Shown one piece after another: positions 46,542 through 55,981 of a stretch of DNA of 58,926 nucleotides. The notes beneath the pieces are model-generated. The model worked only from the letters and a program-made list of their open reading frames with translations, had not been told where the DNA came from and made no database searches. Made by a program: the position numbers and the translations under genes. Each line of letters opens with the position of its first letter. The stretch's first letter is position 1. The stretch is taken from NCBI GenBank assembly GCA_902765855.1, contig CACXBF010000010.1, forward strand, positions 1 through 58,926, read 5' to 3'. The DNA comes from an uncultured Ruminococcus sp. Its GTDB lineage: Bacteria; Bacillota; Clostridia; Oscillospirales; Acutalibacteraceae.

Positions 46542-47786
46542 TTAAATTTCATATGGTTCATATATATGCCATCTCGGTTTTTCTACATTAGCAGTTACAA
46601 GTATTCCGTCGGCCGTATATTCTTCACTGATTAAAGCACCCATATCACGAAGTTGCGCTATGAGATTGGCCTTATTAAATGGCAAAAGAAGATTAAAACG
46701 CTTAATTTGAACAGGAAGATTTTCCTCAATAGCCTCTAAAAGTTTATCAATACCATTGCCCGTTTTAGCACTTATAAGAACACTTCCCGAATTATGTGGA
46801 ATATCATCAGGCGAAAGTAAATCGCACTTATTAAAGACTGTAATAATAGGGCTGTTTTCACAGCCAAGATCGTGCAGAAGTGAAGTTGTAACATCAAGAT
46901 GAAGTTGATATTCTTCGCTTGTAGCGTCACAAACATTTATAATTATATCTGCGAGAGCGGCTTCCTCAAGTGTAGACTTAAAAGCCTCAACAAGATGGTG
47001 TGGCAAGCGTCTTACAAGACCAACAGTATCAATCATCATAACAGAAACTCCGTTAGGCAATTTCAAAGAACGGGAAGTAGGGTCAAGCGTTGCGAAAAGC
47101 TTATCCTCCGAAAGTACCCCGGCTTGAGTAAGTGTATTCATAAGCGTAGATTTTCCTGCATTAGTATATCCTACTATTGCGGCCGTAATTATACCATCTT
47201 TACTGCGTCTTGCACGAAGTTGATTGCGTCTGTCGGCAAGATGAGAAAGTTCCTCTTTTAAGGTTTCAATTCTTCTGCGAATATGGCGGCGGTCTGTTTC
47301 AAGTTTAGATTCACCGGGACCGCGAGTTCCTATACCGCCACCAAGCCTTGACATCTCACGACCTTTACCGGTAAGCCTTGGCATAAGGTATTTAAGCTGT
47401 GCAAGCTCAACCTGTAGCTTACCTTCATTAGTTTTTGCGTGAAGTGCAAAAATATCAAGTATAAGCATGGTTCTATCTATGGTACGAATATCTGTTTCAG
47501 CCTCAAGATTTCTTATTTGTGTAGGAGTAAGCTCGCAGTCAAAAACAAGTAGGTCTATATCATTAGCCTGAGCAAATTCCTTAACTTCAAGAAGTCTGCC
47601 TGAGCCTAAACAAGTTGCACTATCCGGCTTATCTCTTTTTTGAGAAACAGTAGCAATAGTTTCACCGCCGGCACTTTTCATAAGTTCCTTGAGTTCTTCA
47701 AGAGATGCCTCAGCATCATAATCTCCCGTATCTATACTAATCAATATAGCACGTTGTGGTCTTTCTGTGTTATCATACATTTGCAT
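46542..47786 (-). CDS. hflX: Ribosome-associated GTPase HflX
   Basis: A 414-residue HflX, a GTPase that splits stalled or heat-stressed ribosomes. The N-terminal HflX domain (about 1-120) contains LGSGRLLEVKEFAQANDIDLLVFD and the glycine-rich SRLGGGIGTRGPGESKLETDRR, and the G domain has VGYTNAGKSTLMNTLT (G1), DPTSR (G2), DTVGLVRRLPHHLVEAFKST (G3) and NKCDLL (G4). A GAGGTGA site precedes the start. It lies upstream of the GH13 gene on the same strand and is divergent from the VanW gene. Confidence 0.96.
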   Translation of the reverse strand: MQMYDNTERPQRAILISIDTGDYDAEASLEELKELMKSAGGETIATVSQKRDKPDSATCLGSGRLLEVKEFAQANDIDLLVFDCELTPTQIRNLEAETDIRTIDRTMLILDIFALHAKTNEGKLQVELAQLKYLMPRLTGKGREMSRLGGGIGTRGPGESKLETDRRHIRRRIETLKEELSHLADRRNQLRARRSKDGIITAAIVGYTNAGKSTLMNTLTQAGVLSEDKLFATLDPTSRSLKLPNGVSVMMIDTVGLVRRLPHHLVEAFKSTLEEAALADIIINVCDATSEEYQLHLDVTTSLLHDLGCENSPIITVFNKCDLLSPDDIPHNSGSVLISAKTGNGIDKLLEAIEENLPVQIKRFNLLLPFNKANLIAQLRDMGALISEEYTADGILVTANVEKPRWHIYEPYEI

Positions 47787-48133
47787 AAGTCACCTCAAAG
47801 TTATTTTTATTTCAGAAGTAAGCTCTTAACGATATTATAGCATAAAAATTCCAAAAACAACACCATTTGTAATTTTAACAAAAAATTTGCAATTTTAAAA
47901 AAATTACAGCTTTGTATGAATATTGCTATCCAAAGTCAATAAATTAAAGCCTACTAAAAAAGTAAATTTATTAATTATACTTAAAAAATTTTCTTTTTTT
48001 ACTTTTTAACAAAAGAAAAACCCTAATTACCAATAATTTCATAACAAAATTCCTAAATAATAAAAAAAGTGTTACTTTACAAGTTTGAGAAAAAGCGTTA
48101 TTATTATTCTATAAAGATAGGGAGGTATGCGCT
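47787..48133. other. Divergent AT-rich gap
   Basis: No gene. A TTGAGA near 48086 followed by CTATAAAG is a weak promoter candidate for the VanW gene, whose GGGAGG site is at about 48119-48124. Nothing firm was found for hflX. Confidence 0.3.
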
Positions 48134-49801
48134 ATGGGCGATATAGATAAAGAATTAGAAAAAGAAACTAAAGCTCAAAGCTCAGACGAAAACAAAGGCG
48201 AAGTCGTTTTCGCTGCCACTCCTCATAAAGAGAATAGTGGCTCTTCAACTGTTTTTGCAAATGCGTCAAGTTCTGGCAAGGCTTCGGCTCAAAAAGGAAG
48301 CTATAAGCGTGCGAGTTATAGAACCTCTGCACCGGAAAAGCCTAAAAGCTCTAAAAAGACTAAGGCTATTATAATCAGCGCTGTTTCGGTTGTAGCAGTA
48401 GCAGGAATTTGTGTGGGTATTATTTCTTTGATAAAAAATAATAAATCAGGCGACAGTATTCCTGCAGTAGTTTCAACAGCGTCCTCAGAGAGTTCTACAG
48501 ATATTGATGTACAGAAAATAAACACAGATTCCATTGTTTTCGGTAAAGATGTTACCGTTCAGGGCATTAATGTTTCGGGAATGACATTAAGTAATGCCTA
48601 TAAAGCTCTTTCTGATGCAGAAAAATCGGTAAGAGATGACATAAATATTACTGTTGAAAACGGTAATAAAACCTTTAAACTTACTCAAGATGACTTCACA
48701 TATGAGTATAATACCGCTGATGTTTTGATTAACGCCTATCATTTCAGCCGAGGAGAGCTTGATAATCCATCAGCTACTCATAATAAGAACGAAGCCGGAG
48801 TAACTGACTTTCCGCTTACAGCCACATTGAGCGATAACGCTATTGACCTTGTTGCAGATAAGATTGCTAAAAAGGTTAATATAAAAGCAGTAGATGCCCA
48901 TGTTAAAAAGTTCGACCCAACCGCAAAAAATAAATTCACATATGAAGATGGCACAGTCGGTAAGGAACTTGATAAAAATAATGCTATACAGCAACTAAAT
49001 ACCATAATGGCATCAAGTAATAAAACTGGTACAATCAATGTTTCGCTTTCTGATGTTCCTTTCAAAGTAGATTTAAAAACAATAAAAACAAAAACTGAAC
49101 TTATTACATCATTTGAAACAACATCTACGAATGTCTGGGCTTCAAACCATAATATGCAGATTGCTATGGAAACAATTAACGGCTCAATTATCAAACCGGG
49201 CGCAACATGGTCATTCAATGAAAGCACCGGCGATACTACAACCCCTGACCTTGGTTATGTTAAATCATCAGCAATCGTAAACGGCAGCTATGAGCCTCAA
49301 TATGGCGGCGGTATCTGTCAGGCAGCTACTACAATCTATAACGCAGGTCTTCGTGCAAATATGGAGATAGTAGAACGCTTACCACACCAATATGCTTCAA
49401 CGTATGTTCCAGTCGGTCTTGATGCTACAATAGACTACGGAAATATAGACCTTAAGATGAAAAATACATCTGCATATGCAATGTATATGGCAACATATAT
49501 GTATGATAATAACGGTGATGGTTACCCTGAACTTATGGTAGAAATTTATGGTGAAAAACCAACTGCATACGATGAAATCGTTCCGATTGCATGGTGTGTA
49601 GAAAATACAGGTTCAAAGTATAGCACTTATAGTGCAAGAGTTTACTTTAAAAATGGCAAAGAAATAAAACGAGAAAGAGTTTGGCGTTCAACATATGATT
49701 ATCATGGTGAATCTGCATATCAACTGGCAATTCCTGATGATATAGAGAATGGTCCTAAAGATGTTAAGCCAACAAATCAAGCACCTAAACATTATGGTTG
49801 A
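48134..49801 (+). CDS. VanW family cell-wall protein
   Basis: A 555-residue membrane-anchored protein: a Ser/Lys-rich cytoplasmic head (1-77), one membrane segment (78-100), a putative peptidoglycan-binding domain (about 140-330) and the VanW domain (about 340-480) with INGSIIKPGATWSFNESTGDTT, the signature GGGICQAATTIYNA and LPHQYASTYVPVGLDATIDYG. The C-terminus is G5-like. VanW proteins accompany vancomycin-resistance loci, but most clostridial members are housekeeping wall proteins of unknown function. No vanHAX genes are present, so resistance should not be inferred. It has a GGGAGG ribosome site and its own terminator. Confidence 0.9.
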   Translation: MGDIDKELEKETKAQSSDENKGEVVFAATPHKENSGSSTVFANASSSGKASAQKGSYKRASYRTSAPEKPKSSKKTKAIIISAVSVVAVAGICVGIISLIKNNKSGDSIPAVVSTASSESSTDIDVQKINTDSIVFGKDVTVQGINVSGMTLSNAYKALSDAEKSVRDDINITVENGNKTFKLTQDDFTYEYNTADVLINAYHFSRGELDNPSATHNKNEAGVTDFPLTATLSDNAIDLVADKIAKKVNIKAVDAHVKKFDPTAKNKFTYEDGTVGKELDKNNAIQQLNTIMASSNKTGTINVSLSDVPFKVDLKTIKTKTELITSFETTSTNVWASNHNMQIAMETINGSIIKPGATWSFNESTGDTTTPDLGYVKSSAIVNGSYEPQYGGGICQAATTIYNAGLRANMEIVERLPHQYASTYVPVGLDATIDYGNIDLKMKNTSAYAMYMATYMYDNNGDGYPELMVEIYGEKPTAYDEIVPIAWCVENTGSKYSTYSARVYFKNGKEIKRERVWRSTYDYHGESAYQLAIPDDIENGPKDVKPTNQAPKHYG

Positions 49802-49812
49802 TGAATTATAAC

Positions 49813-49848
49813 AAAAAGAGAGCTTACAAAATGTAGGCTCTCTTTTTT
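49813..49848 (+). terminator. Terminator of the VanW gene
   Basis: An 11-bp stem, AAAAAGAGAGC with GCTCTCTTTTT, inner CTTAC/GTAG pairing, and a T tract. The 240 bases that follow, up to the M23 gene, show nothing else. Confidence 0.87.
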
Positions 49849-50084
49849 ATTTAAATTTTATGAAAAAATATATGTAAAATACGATTTCTAAAATGTTTAA
49901 AATTTCCGTAAAATGATTATAGAGTATATTGGGCTTCTCCATTCTTAGTTTACAAACAGTTTCATCTTAATGGAATTTAGCCGTTTATGCCCTACTTTTT
50001 CAAAAAATTTTATTCTTGTTATTAATAAATCTATATCTTTTATTCCTAATTAGAATCTATAATTAATTTCACCTTATAAGTCTT

Positions 50085-51071
50085 TTAATTTTTTTCTGCG
50101 ATTTCTTGCATTGAAGAAATACTGTAAAATTCCTTTGTTTCTGAAATGCGGCAAACTTCAGACTTATTTTTTTCTAATAAAAGTGTGATTGGATAGAGGT
50201 TTATCCATATTTCATTATCACATTCTTTCTGACTCTCATCAAAAATAAGTTGCAAGCCAAAATGAAGATGGCTTGTGTCGATATTATTTGTGTTTTCCTT
50301 TGTGCTGTAACCCGTTCGACCAACATATCCGATAACATCGCCCGCATTCACAGTTTTGCCTTCTGCTATATCACATTGATATGGTCGATTTTGTCTTAAA
50401 TGTGCATAGTAGTAATATCTTTTTTTATCAGCGCTACGGATGCCAATTCTCCAACCACCGTATTGGTTCCAACCCATAATCTCAACCGTTCCGGATTCAA
50501 CAGCTATAACAGGTGTTCCGACAGCTGCCATCATATCATGCCCTAAGTGTTGGCGCTTATAACCATATGTTCGTGAAGCGCCGAAATCGTCATAATGTGA
50601 ATATGGAAAAGTTTTTGCAATAGGAGAATAAACCTTCAAACCATATTTTTTGGTTTCGGTAGTTTTACCGTTTTCATCTGTTGATTTTTCCGTATATTCA
50701 CCAAGAAATCCATCAAGTACCGCTCCGTAAGCCTCACGATAATATGAATAATACTTCATATCCTTAGTTAAATCTGATATTTTTTCGCCGCTTGAGAGCT
50801 TTTCGGCTATAGATTTAAGGTCACTTTCCTTATAGCTTGAAAAATCCCCACCGTATTTTGCTCCTAAGTAAGCGAGCATATCTATCCAATTTAGTTTTAT
50901 TTCATCATCTTGGGAATCTATATCAAGTTTCATAGCAGTTTCTAAGGCGGGATATGTTACATTAAACTCAACATAGCGTATAAAATCCTTTTCCTTAGCA
51001 CCCGTCATACATAACATAGTTATAGAAATTGCGGTAAGTGCCATTAGAAATAAAGAAATAACTCTTTTCAA
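50085..51071 (-). CDS. M23 family metallopeptidase (membrane anchored)
   Basis: A peptidase of about 328 residues. A signal-like helix (about 1-24, MKRVISLFLMALTAISITMLC) precedes a helical region and an M23 domain. Metal-binding motifs are HLGHDMM (HxxxD) and TSHLHFGL (HxH), and GTVEIMGWNQYGGWRIGI, YYYAHLRQN and NAGDVIGYVGRTG are typical of the fold. The Cys in the helix may mark a lipoprotein site. TTG at 51071 follows a GAGGTG site at suitable spacing; an ATG at 51077 is too close to it. It is likely to cut peptide cross-links in peptidoglycan. Confidence 0.88.
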   Translation of the reverse strand: MKRVISLFLMALTAISITMLCMTGAKEKDFIRYVEFNVTYPALETAMKLDIDSQDDEIKLNWIDMLAYLGAKYGGDFSSYKESDLKSIAEKLSSGEKISDLTKDMKYYSYYREAYGAVLDGFLGEYTEKSTDENGKTTETKKYGLKVYSPIAKTFPYSHYDDFGASRTYGYKRQHLGHDMMAAVGTPVIAVESGTVEIMGWNQYGGWRIGIRSADKKRYYYYAHLRQNRPYQCDIAEGKTVNAGDVIGYVGRTGYSTKENTNNIDTSHLHFGLQLIFDESQKECDNEIWINLYPITLLLEKNKSEVCRISETKEFYSISSMQEIAEKN

Positions 51072-51134
51072 ATTCATCACCTCTATAACTATATGCAAAG
51101 ATAGATATAAAAATCCCTTTTTAAAATGCAAAAC

Positions 51135-51172
51135 AGAGCCTCACAGACAGTTTATGCTATCAGTAAGGCTCT
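51135..51172 (-). terminator. Terminator of the HtrA gene
   Basis: Arms AGAGCCT and AGGCTCT with inner pairing, followed on the minus strand by GTTTTGCATTTT, about 30 bases after the HtrA stop and before the M23 gene start region. Confidence 0.72.
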
Positions 51173-51200
51173 ATTTTATTTATATTAAATTTTGTTAGAA

Positions 51201-52775
51201 TTAGAAGCCGTAGCTACCATAGTTGCCATAATTACCATAGGATTGATATGGGTCTATGGTTGAACTGGATTGTTCAGTTTTTGTGTCACTACTTGTTGTT
51301 GATTCATCGAGTGTAGCTTTTACAGTTTGCTCTTTGCCATCACGCTTAATAGTGATACTTACTTCATCGCCAGCTTTATGTTTTGAAATTAAGCTTGCAG
51401 CCTGAGAAGATGAAGTTATCTCTGTATCATCAATCTTAACAAGAAGGTCACCAAGCTTGATTCCAGCTTTTTCAGCAGCAGAACCTGATGTTACCTGTGC
51501 TACATATGTGCCTGCTTCATCAAGTCTATATGAGAATAACTGGTCTTCGGAAATATCAGTAAGTGAAACTCCAAGAGATGGTCTGCCTGTTACATATCCA
51601 TGGTCCATAAGGTCCTGAAGAATATTAACAACATCATTTATAGGAATAGCAAAGCCCAAACCCTCGACATCTGAACCGCTTGATTTAGCAACAACAAGTC
51701 CGACAAGTTCAGCATTAGCATTGAAAAGACCGCCGCCTGAGTTACCTGGATTGATAGCTGCATTTGTCTGAAGAAGATTCATAGTTTCTCCATCTATTGT
51801 AATTTCTCTGTTTAATGCGCTGATGATACCATTGGTAACTGTGCCGCCGAGCTTTCCAAGAGGATTACCTATTGCAACAGCAGTTTCACCAACCTTTAAA
51901 TTATCAGAATCTCCAAATGTAACAGGAGATAAATCTGTTGCGTCAATTTTAAGTAATGCAACATCAACCTGACTATCCTTACCTATAAGTTTAGCAGTGT
52001 AGGATTTGCCATTTTTCAAGGTAACTGTAATAGTGCTTGCACCATCAATAACATGGTTGTTAGTTATGATATAACCATCTTTTGAGATGATAACACCGCT
52101 ACCTGCCCCCTTAGAAACATACTGTTGCATATATTGACCGCTTACTACTGATTCTGTTGTGATTTCTACTACAGAATTAGCAGCTTTTTCAGCTACTTCC
52201 TGAGTGCTGGTTGCAGCAACTTGCGTACCTTCATTTTTTGTTATGTTCAAGCTACCCTTTGATGTTTCTGAACTTGCAGCCTTGTTTGAACTGCTTTCTG
52301 TACTTGTAGCTGTAATAGGCGAATTGGAAGCAAGCTTAGAACCGAGGAAACCGCCGCCAATACCAATGCAAGCTACCAAAGCAAGAGAAGCTGTAATAAT
52401 TGCAACACGCTTAGCTGTTTTGCTCTTTTTCTTTGGAGCAGGTGTTACATCAGTTACCTCTGTTGGCTGTTGCTGATAGTAAGGTGTGCTGTAAGTAGGC
52501 TGTTGGTATTGCTGTGAATAAGGGTTATTATAAGTAATAGGCTGTTGTGTCTGTGCATATGTTGTGTTTTGTACAGGCACTTGTTGTTCAGCTTGTGAAG
52601 CAGAATACTGTTGTGTATTCTCCTGAACTTCTGAAGTTGTTGAAGTTTCAACTGTAGATTGTTCAGCAGCTTGATTTATAGGCTGTTGTTCCGGCTTTGA
52701 TGAATAAATATCATCATAAGAACGGCTATTGTTTTCAGGGGTATATTGTTCGTTATCTCTGTTATAATCTGTCAT
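51201..52775 (-). CDS. HtrA/DegP-like serine protease with PDZ domain
   Basis: A 524-residue membrane-anchored quality-control protease. The cytoplasmic head (1-120) is Gln/Tyr/Pro-rich, the membrane segment is at about 123-147, and a trypsin-like domain follows with His241 (NNHVID), Asp271 (DVALL) and Ser346 (GNSGGGL), all intact. A PDZ domain covers about 400-490 (GTYVAQVTSGSAAEKAGIKLGDLLVKIDD), and the tail is Ser/Tyr/Gly-rich. It resembles Bacillus HtrA/HtrB. The start is ATG with GGAGG upstream. It ends at its own terminator, so the M23 gene has a separate promoter. Confidence 0.95.
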   Translation of the reverse strand: MTDYNRDNEQYTPENNSRSYDDIYSSKPEQQPINQAAEQSTVETSTTSEVQENTQQYSASQAEQQVPVQNTTYAQTQQPITYNNPYSQQYQQPTYSTPYYQQQPTEVTDVTPAPKKKSKTAKRVAIITASLALVACIGIGGGFLGSKLASNSPITATSTESSSNKAASSETSKGSLNITKNEGTQVAATSTQEVAEKAANSVVEITTESVVSGQYMQQYVSKGAGSGVIISKDGYIITNNHVIDGASTITVTLKNGKSYTAKLIGKDSQVDVALLKIDATDLSPVTFGDSDNLKVGETAVAIGNPLGKLGGTVTNGIISALNREITIDGETMNLLQTNAAINPGNSGGGLFNANAELVGLVVAKSSGSDVEGLGFAIPINDVVNILQDLMDHGYVTGRPSLGVSLTDISEDQLFSYRLDEAGTYVAQVTSGSAAEKAGIKLGDLLVKIDDTEITSSSQAASLISKHKAGDEVSITIKRDGKEQTVKATLDESTTSSDTKTEQSSSTIDPYQSYGNYGNYGSYGF

Positions 52776-53041
52776 AATGTAGAACCTCCAAATATTTGTT
52801 TTTCATTTGATGTTTAGATTATATCGTTAGAAAATTAAGAAAATTCGATAATAAAATTAAATAAATTTAAAATAAATAGAAATAATTTATTTTCTCTAAA
52901 ATAACAAATTGTGAACAACTATTATTTTAACACTCTTGTATAAAAAATTCAAGCTATAGCATAACCCCAAAAAAATCCAGAGTATGCAGCATATAACTGG
53001 CAAAACAATATAGGAATTTAGGAAGTCCAAATGCTAATATC

Positions 53042-53107
53042 TTGATTCTATCTTAAAAAATCAGTATAATAAAATAAATGGGCAATTTCATATTGAGATT
53101 GCCCATT
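53042..53107 (+). promoter_or_regulatory. GNAT gene promoter with 5'-terminal hairpin
   Basis: TTGATT (53042-53047), 17-base spacer, TATAAT (53065-53070). The expected start, about 53077, coincides with the first base of a hairpin, ATGGGCAAT...ATTGCCCAT (53078-53106), followed by TTTTAG. The hairpin is therefore the leader's 5' end: a stabiliser or an attenuator. The preceding 265 bases up to the HtrA gene are AT-rich with nothing recognised. Confidence 0.7.
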
Positions 53108-53151
53108 TTTAGAAAAGAAAATATAAGTTGAAATTTATGGTGGTGACTATT

Positions 53152-53625
53152 TTGCAGATTGAAACATATCGTGAAAAATACAAAGATGATATTATTTCAC
53201 TTATTCTTGATATTCAAAACAATGAATCACATATTAATTTGTCACTTCAAGAACGGCCAGACTTACTTGATATAAGTCGTTGTTATCAGCAAGAAGGTGG
53301 TGAATTTTGGATAGCCTTATCTGGTAATAAGGTGGTTGGAACAATTGGATTAATGCTAAAAGAACAGAACTGTGCTGTGATGAAAAAGTTCTTTGTAAAA
53401 AAGGAATTCCGTTCACAGAAGATAGGTCTTGCTTTATATAATGAACTTTTAAAGTTTGCTAAGAATGCAGGCGTTCAGTGTATCATATTGGATACACCAT
53501 CTGTAGCTCAAGTATCCCACAAATTTTATGAAAAATCAGGATTTCGTAAAATTAGCAGTATAGAATTACCAATTTCTTATTCGTATCCTGATAGAAACAG
53601 TATTTTATATATGTTGGATTTATAA
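53152..53625 (+). CDS. GNAT family N-acetyltransferase
   Basis: An acetyltransferase of about 157 residues. KKFFVKKEFRSQKIGLALYNELLKFAKNAGVQCIILDTPSVAQVSHKFYEKSGFRKI covers the acetyl-CoA loop (R/QxxGxG/A type, here RSQKIGLAL) and the usual C-terminal helix and strand. The substrate is not deducible. TTG at 53152 is preferred because GGTGGTGA lies upstream; the open frame begins at 53128. It has its own promoter with a 5' hairpin and ends at a terminator that resembles one downstream of the 57.6-58.1 kb gene. Confidence 0.85.
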   Translation: MQIETYREKYKDDIISLILDIQNNESHINLSLQERPDLLDISRCYQQEGGEFWIALSGNKVVGTIGLMLKEQNCAVMKKFFVKKEFRSQKIGLALYNELLKFAKNAGVQCIILDTPSVAQVSHKFYEKSGFRKISSIELPISYSYPDRNSILYMLDL

Positions 53626-53640
53626 ATTTCAGTTTACTTA

Positions 53641-53690
53641 ACGCCCTTTGAGATAGGAAAAATCCTTTCCTCAAAGAGCGTTTTTTTATT
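53641..53690. terminator. Terminator with shared sequence, GNAT/RluA
   Basis: CGCCCTTTGAG/CTCAAAGAGCG arms with a loop AGGAAAAATCCTT, then seven T on the plus strand. It is closely similar to the hairpin at 57508-57547. Confidence 0.85.
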
Positions 53691-53715
53691 GATAAATTTA
53701 AAGTAAAATTCTTGT

Positions 53716-54609
53716 CTAAGCAAGATTATTAAACTTATCCCAAAATTCCTTTGCAGGACAATTTATCACTATTTTTTCTCCTGAATAAGGGTCCTCAAGT
53801 TCCGCCTGAGAACAATGTAGACATTGCCTTTCAAATATGTCAAGGTGTCCCCCATACATATCATCGCCGGCTAAAGGGTGTCCTATATGTGCCATATGAG
53901 CTCTGATTTGATGCGTTCTGCCTGTTTCAAGAACTAATTCAAGCATTGTATGATTTCCTCTTACTGCAAGAGATTTCCAATGCGTAACTGCACGAACACC
54001 ATCAGCACGAACTTCTCTACAAATCGTATGACCGTCCTTTAATGCGAGTGGTGCATCTATCGTTCCACTGCCTAAAAGTTCCCCCTCACAAACCGCTGTA
54101 TATTTCTTTTGAACAGTATTTGGCAAAATTGATGCAGTAAGTCTATCCTTAGCAATTATAACAATTCCTGAAGTATTTCTATCAAGACGATTTACAGCTC
54201 GAAATGTATAGCTTTCACCATTTTGAAGCTGATGATATGCCACTATATTTGCAAGTGTATCAAAAATATGGTCGTGTACAGGGTGAACAGGCATAAACGG
54301 CGGTTTATTTACCGATAAAATGTTTTTATTTTCAAAGAGTATATCAAGCTTTCCTTCCGTCGGCTCTACCGAAATTTCTTCATCAGGAAATTTCAGAGTT
54401 ACTATATCTCCTGCATTTACCGTATCAATACTTCTGAGAAGCTTACCATTTCTTGTTATACCATTTTCTGTGCGTTTCAACCTTGTTAAAAGCCTTGCAG
54501 AAACAGCACAGTGCTTTCTTAAAAATATTCCCGCATTCATTCCATCAAGCGACTGTGGAACTATAAAAACTGTTTCGGTTCTTTTATTTTCCATTTTATC
54601 AATAAACAT
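53716..54609 (-). CDS. RluA-family pseudouridine synthase
   Basis: A 297-residue enzyme that converts uridine to pseudouridine in rRNA or tRNA. An S4-like N-terminal region (about 15-75, with RLLTRLKRTENGITRNGKLL) precedes the catalytic domain. The catalytic Asp143 is in NRLDRNTSGIV, and KKYTAVCEGEL and LETGRTHQIRAHMAHIGHPLAGDDMYGG are present. Several RluA paralogues usually occur per genome, so the exact site is unknown. A second Met at 54594 is a possible start; AAAGGA lies 15 bases from it and directly before the one used. It follows the DUF4358 gene after a strong hairpin. Confidence 0.93.
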   Translation of the reverse strand: MFIDKMENKRTETVFIVPQSLDGMNAGIFLRKHCAVSARLLTRLKRTENGITRNGKLLRSIDTVNAGDIVTLKFPDEEISVEPTEGKLDILFENKNILSVNKPPFMPVHPVHDHIFDTLANIVAYHQLQNGESYTFRAVNRLDRNTSGIVIIAKDRLTASILPNTVQKKYTAVCEGELLGSGTIDAPLALKDGHTICREVRADGVRAVTHWKSLAVRGNHTMLELVLETGRTHQIRAHMAHIGHPLAGDDMYGGHLDIFERQCLHCSQAELEDPYSGEKIVINCPAKEFWDKFNNLA

Positions 54610-54620
54610 TCCTTTAATAT

Positions 54621-54661
54621 AAACGCACCATATAGTATTTGAATATTATACGGTGCGTTTT
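54621..54661 (-). terminator. Terminator of the DUF4358 gene
   Basis: AAACGCACC pairs with GGTGCGTTT, with an inner TATA.TAT/ATA.TATA stem. T-rich sequence follows on both strands. Confidence 0.75.
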
Positions 54662-55208
54662 AATTTTTCCCTGAACTAACTTTTCCGGTAATAAAATTTC
54701 TGAACGAAGTAATTGCACTTTCACTATTATCAGCTACAACTACCAAAATATATGGATTACAATATTCTATTTTTGTATTACCAAGCTTTTTGCTTTCCTT
54801 AGGATTAAGTATTTGAAGATTAGCGCTTTGAGAGTTAATATGATTTTTTATTTTAGATTCCACCTTCGAGTAATCATTTTCATCATTTAGCTTAAAACAA
54901 GACACCTCAAAGCACGAATCTGCACTATCAGAAATATATACTGTAGCCTCAGAAATAAGTTTCTCATCAATATCATAATATTTTGAAATATTATCAGAGC
55001 TTACACGAGAAATACCACTATAATCAAGCTCACCGATTATTCTGTCTACAATTGTATCAGTAGATATACTTACATCTGTTTGTTCCTTATTTGAAAGAGG
55101 CTTTCCAAAACCCATATGTATCAAAAAGGCAATAATAATGGCAGCAACAGCTATTATTGACAAAATCAAAGAAACAGATATAATTACCTTTCTTTTGTTT
55201 ATTGTCAT
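54660..55208 (-). CDS. DUF4358-type membrane protein
   Basis: A protein of 182 residues from the preferred start. A single membrane segment (about 6-31, VIISVSLILSIIAVAAIIIAFLIHMGF) precedes an exterior domain. The ISKYYDIDEKLISEATVYISDSADSCFEVSCFKLND segment is the recurring DUF4358 pattern, a small family found next to other envelope genes in Clostridia. No catalytic residues are evident. ATG at 55208 is chosen because GGGGGTGA lies seven bases upstream; the frame extends to 55235. Function unknown; probably a wall or exported lipoprotein-like component. Confidence 0.72.
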   Translation of the reverse strand: MTINKRKVIISVSLILSIIAVAAIIIAFLIHMGFGKPLSNKEQTDVSISTDTIVDRIIGELDYSGISRVSSDNISKYYDIDEKLISEATVYISDSADSCFEVSCFKLNDENDYSKVESKIKNHINSQSANLQILNPKESKKLGNTKIEYCNPYILVVVADNSESAITSFRNFITGKVSSGKN

Positions 55209-55331
55209 AAATTCACCCCCATTTCTAATATCCATACTAAGCTAATTTTATTATACACAATTTGAATAAGTTTTTCAATTACAAGCTTGTTACTATTGGT
55301 TAAATTGTGTAATAATATCAATCACATAATA

Positions 55332-55361
55332 AAAGTGCGAATCCTTTCAAGATTCGCACTT
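55332..55361 (-). terminator. Terminator of the DUF6465 gene
   Basis: Stem AAAGTGCGAATC/GATTCGCACTT with a short loop, and T-rich sequence on both strands, about 50 bases after the stop at 55410. Confidence 0.85.
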
Positions 55362-55409
55362 CATTTTATAATATTCAGGATTAAATTTAAGTTTTATATG
55401 TACAGAAGA

Positions 55410-55784
55410 TTAAAGGTCAATCTTCTTGTCGCCGCCAAAACCGTTAACTGCATAATAAGCAACACCATTTTCAGGCTGTACATAAATATCAAGAGTTTCA
55501 ATAGCATCATCAAAGCCGTTTGCTATATAATCAGCCTTGCAAGCCTCAATAAGCTCAGCGTCTGTATAATCCTTGCCTTGATACTGAACTGTGATAGTAG
55601 CCTTTGTTGCAGGAGCTTTCTTGCAAGCTTTCTTTTTAGGAGCAACTTCTTCCTTAACAGCAGGAGCAACCTCAGCAGTTTTTGCAGGAGCAGCCGCTAC
55701 TTCCTTAGCCGCAGTTGTCTTTACTTCCTTTGTTTCCTTAACAGCCTTTGCTGTTTTAACAGCAGGTTTCCTAGTTGTAGCCAT
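55410..55784 (-). CDS. DUF6465 family protein with Ala/Lys-rich N-terminus
   Basis: A 124-residue protein: the first ~60 residues are an Ala/Lys/Val/Glu/Pro repeat-like stretch (KTAKAVKETKEVKTTAAKEVAAAPAKTAEVAPAVKEEVAPKKKA), reminiscent of histone-H1-like tails, and the C-terminal ~60 residues form a compact domain (ATITVQYQGKDYTDAELIEACKADYIANGF...YYAVNGFGGDKKIDL) that recalls DUF6465. There is no signal peptide. The basic tail suggests nucleic-acid or envelope polymer contact, but function is unknown. AGGAG precedes the start. It has a solid terminator and appears to be a single gene. Confidence 0.78.
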   Translation of the reverse strand: MATTRKPAVKTAKAVKETKEVKTTAAKEVAAAPAKTAEVAPAVKEEVAPKKKACKKAPATKATITVQYQGKDYTDAELIEACKADYIANGFDDAIETLDIYVQPENGVAYYAVNGFGGDKKIDL

Positions 55785-55981
55785 ATATCTTTTTCTCCTT
55801 TTCTATTTTAACATTATAGTATGTTTATGGTTTTATTATAGCTTTTAAAAATCAAATTGTCAAACGCAAACGGCTAAAAATGGCTTGTTTATCAAAAGAA
55901 TGGTTACTTAGCCAATAGCAAGTTTTTTAAAAACAAATTATTGTGCATATTAGCTACATATTTTGTACTATTATATTAGAA

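Noticed and set aside
48134-49801. Vancomycin-resistance locus from the VanW homologue
   Set aside because: No vanH, vanA or vanX genes or two-component system are nearby; VanW-domain proteins are common housekeeping genes in Clostridia.
53634-53690. Integron attC-like site after the GNAT gene
   Set aside because: An RYYYAAC-like box is present but there is no matching GTTRRRY box and no integrase; the T tract fits a terminator better.
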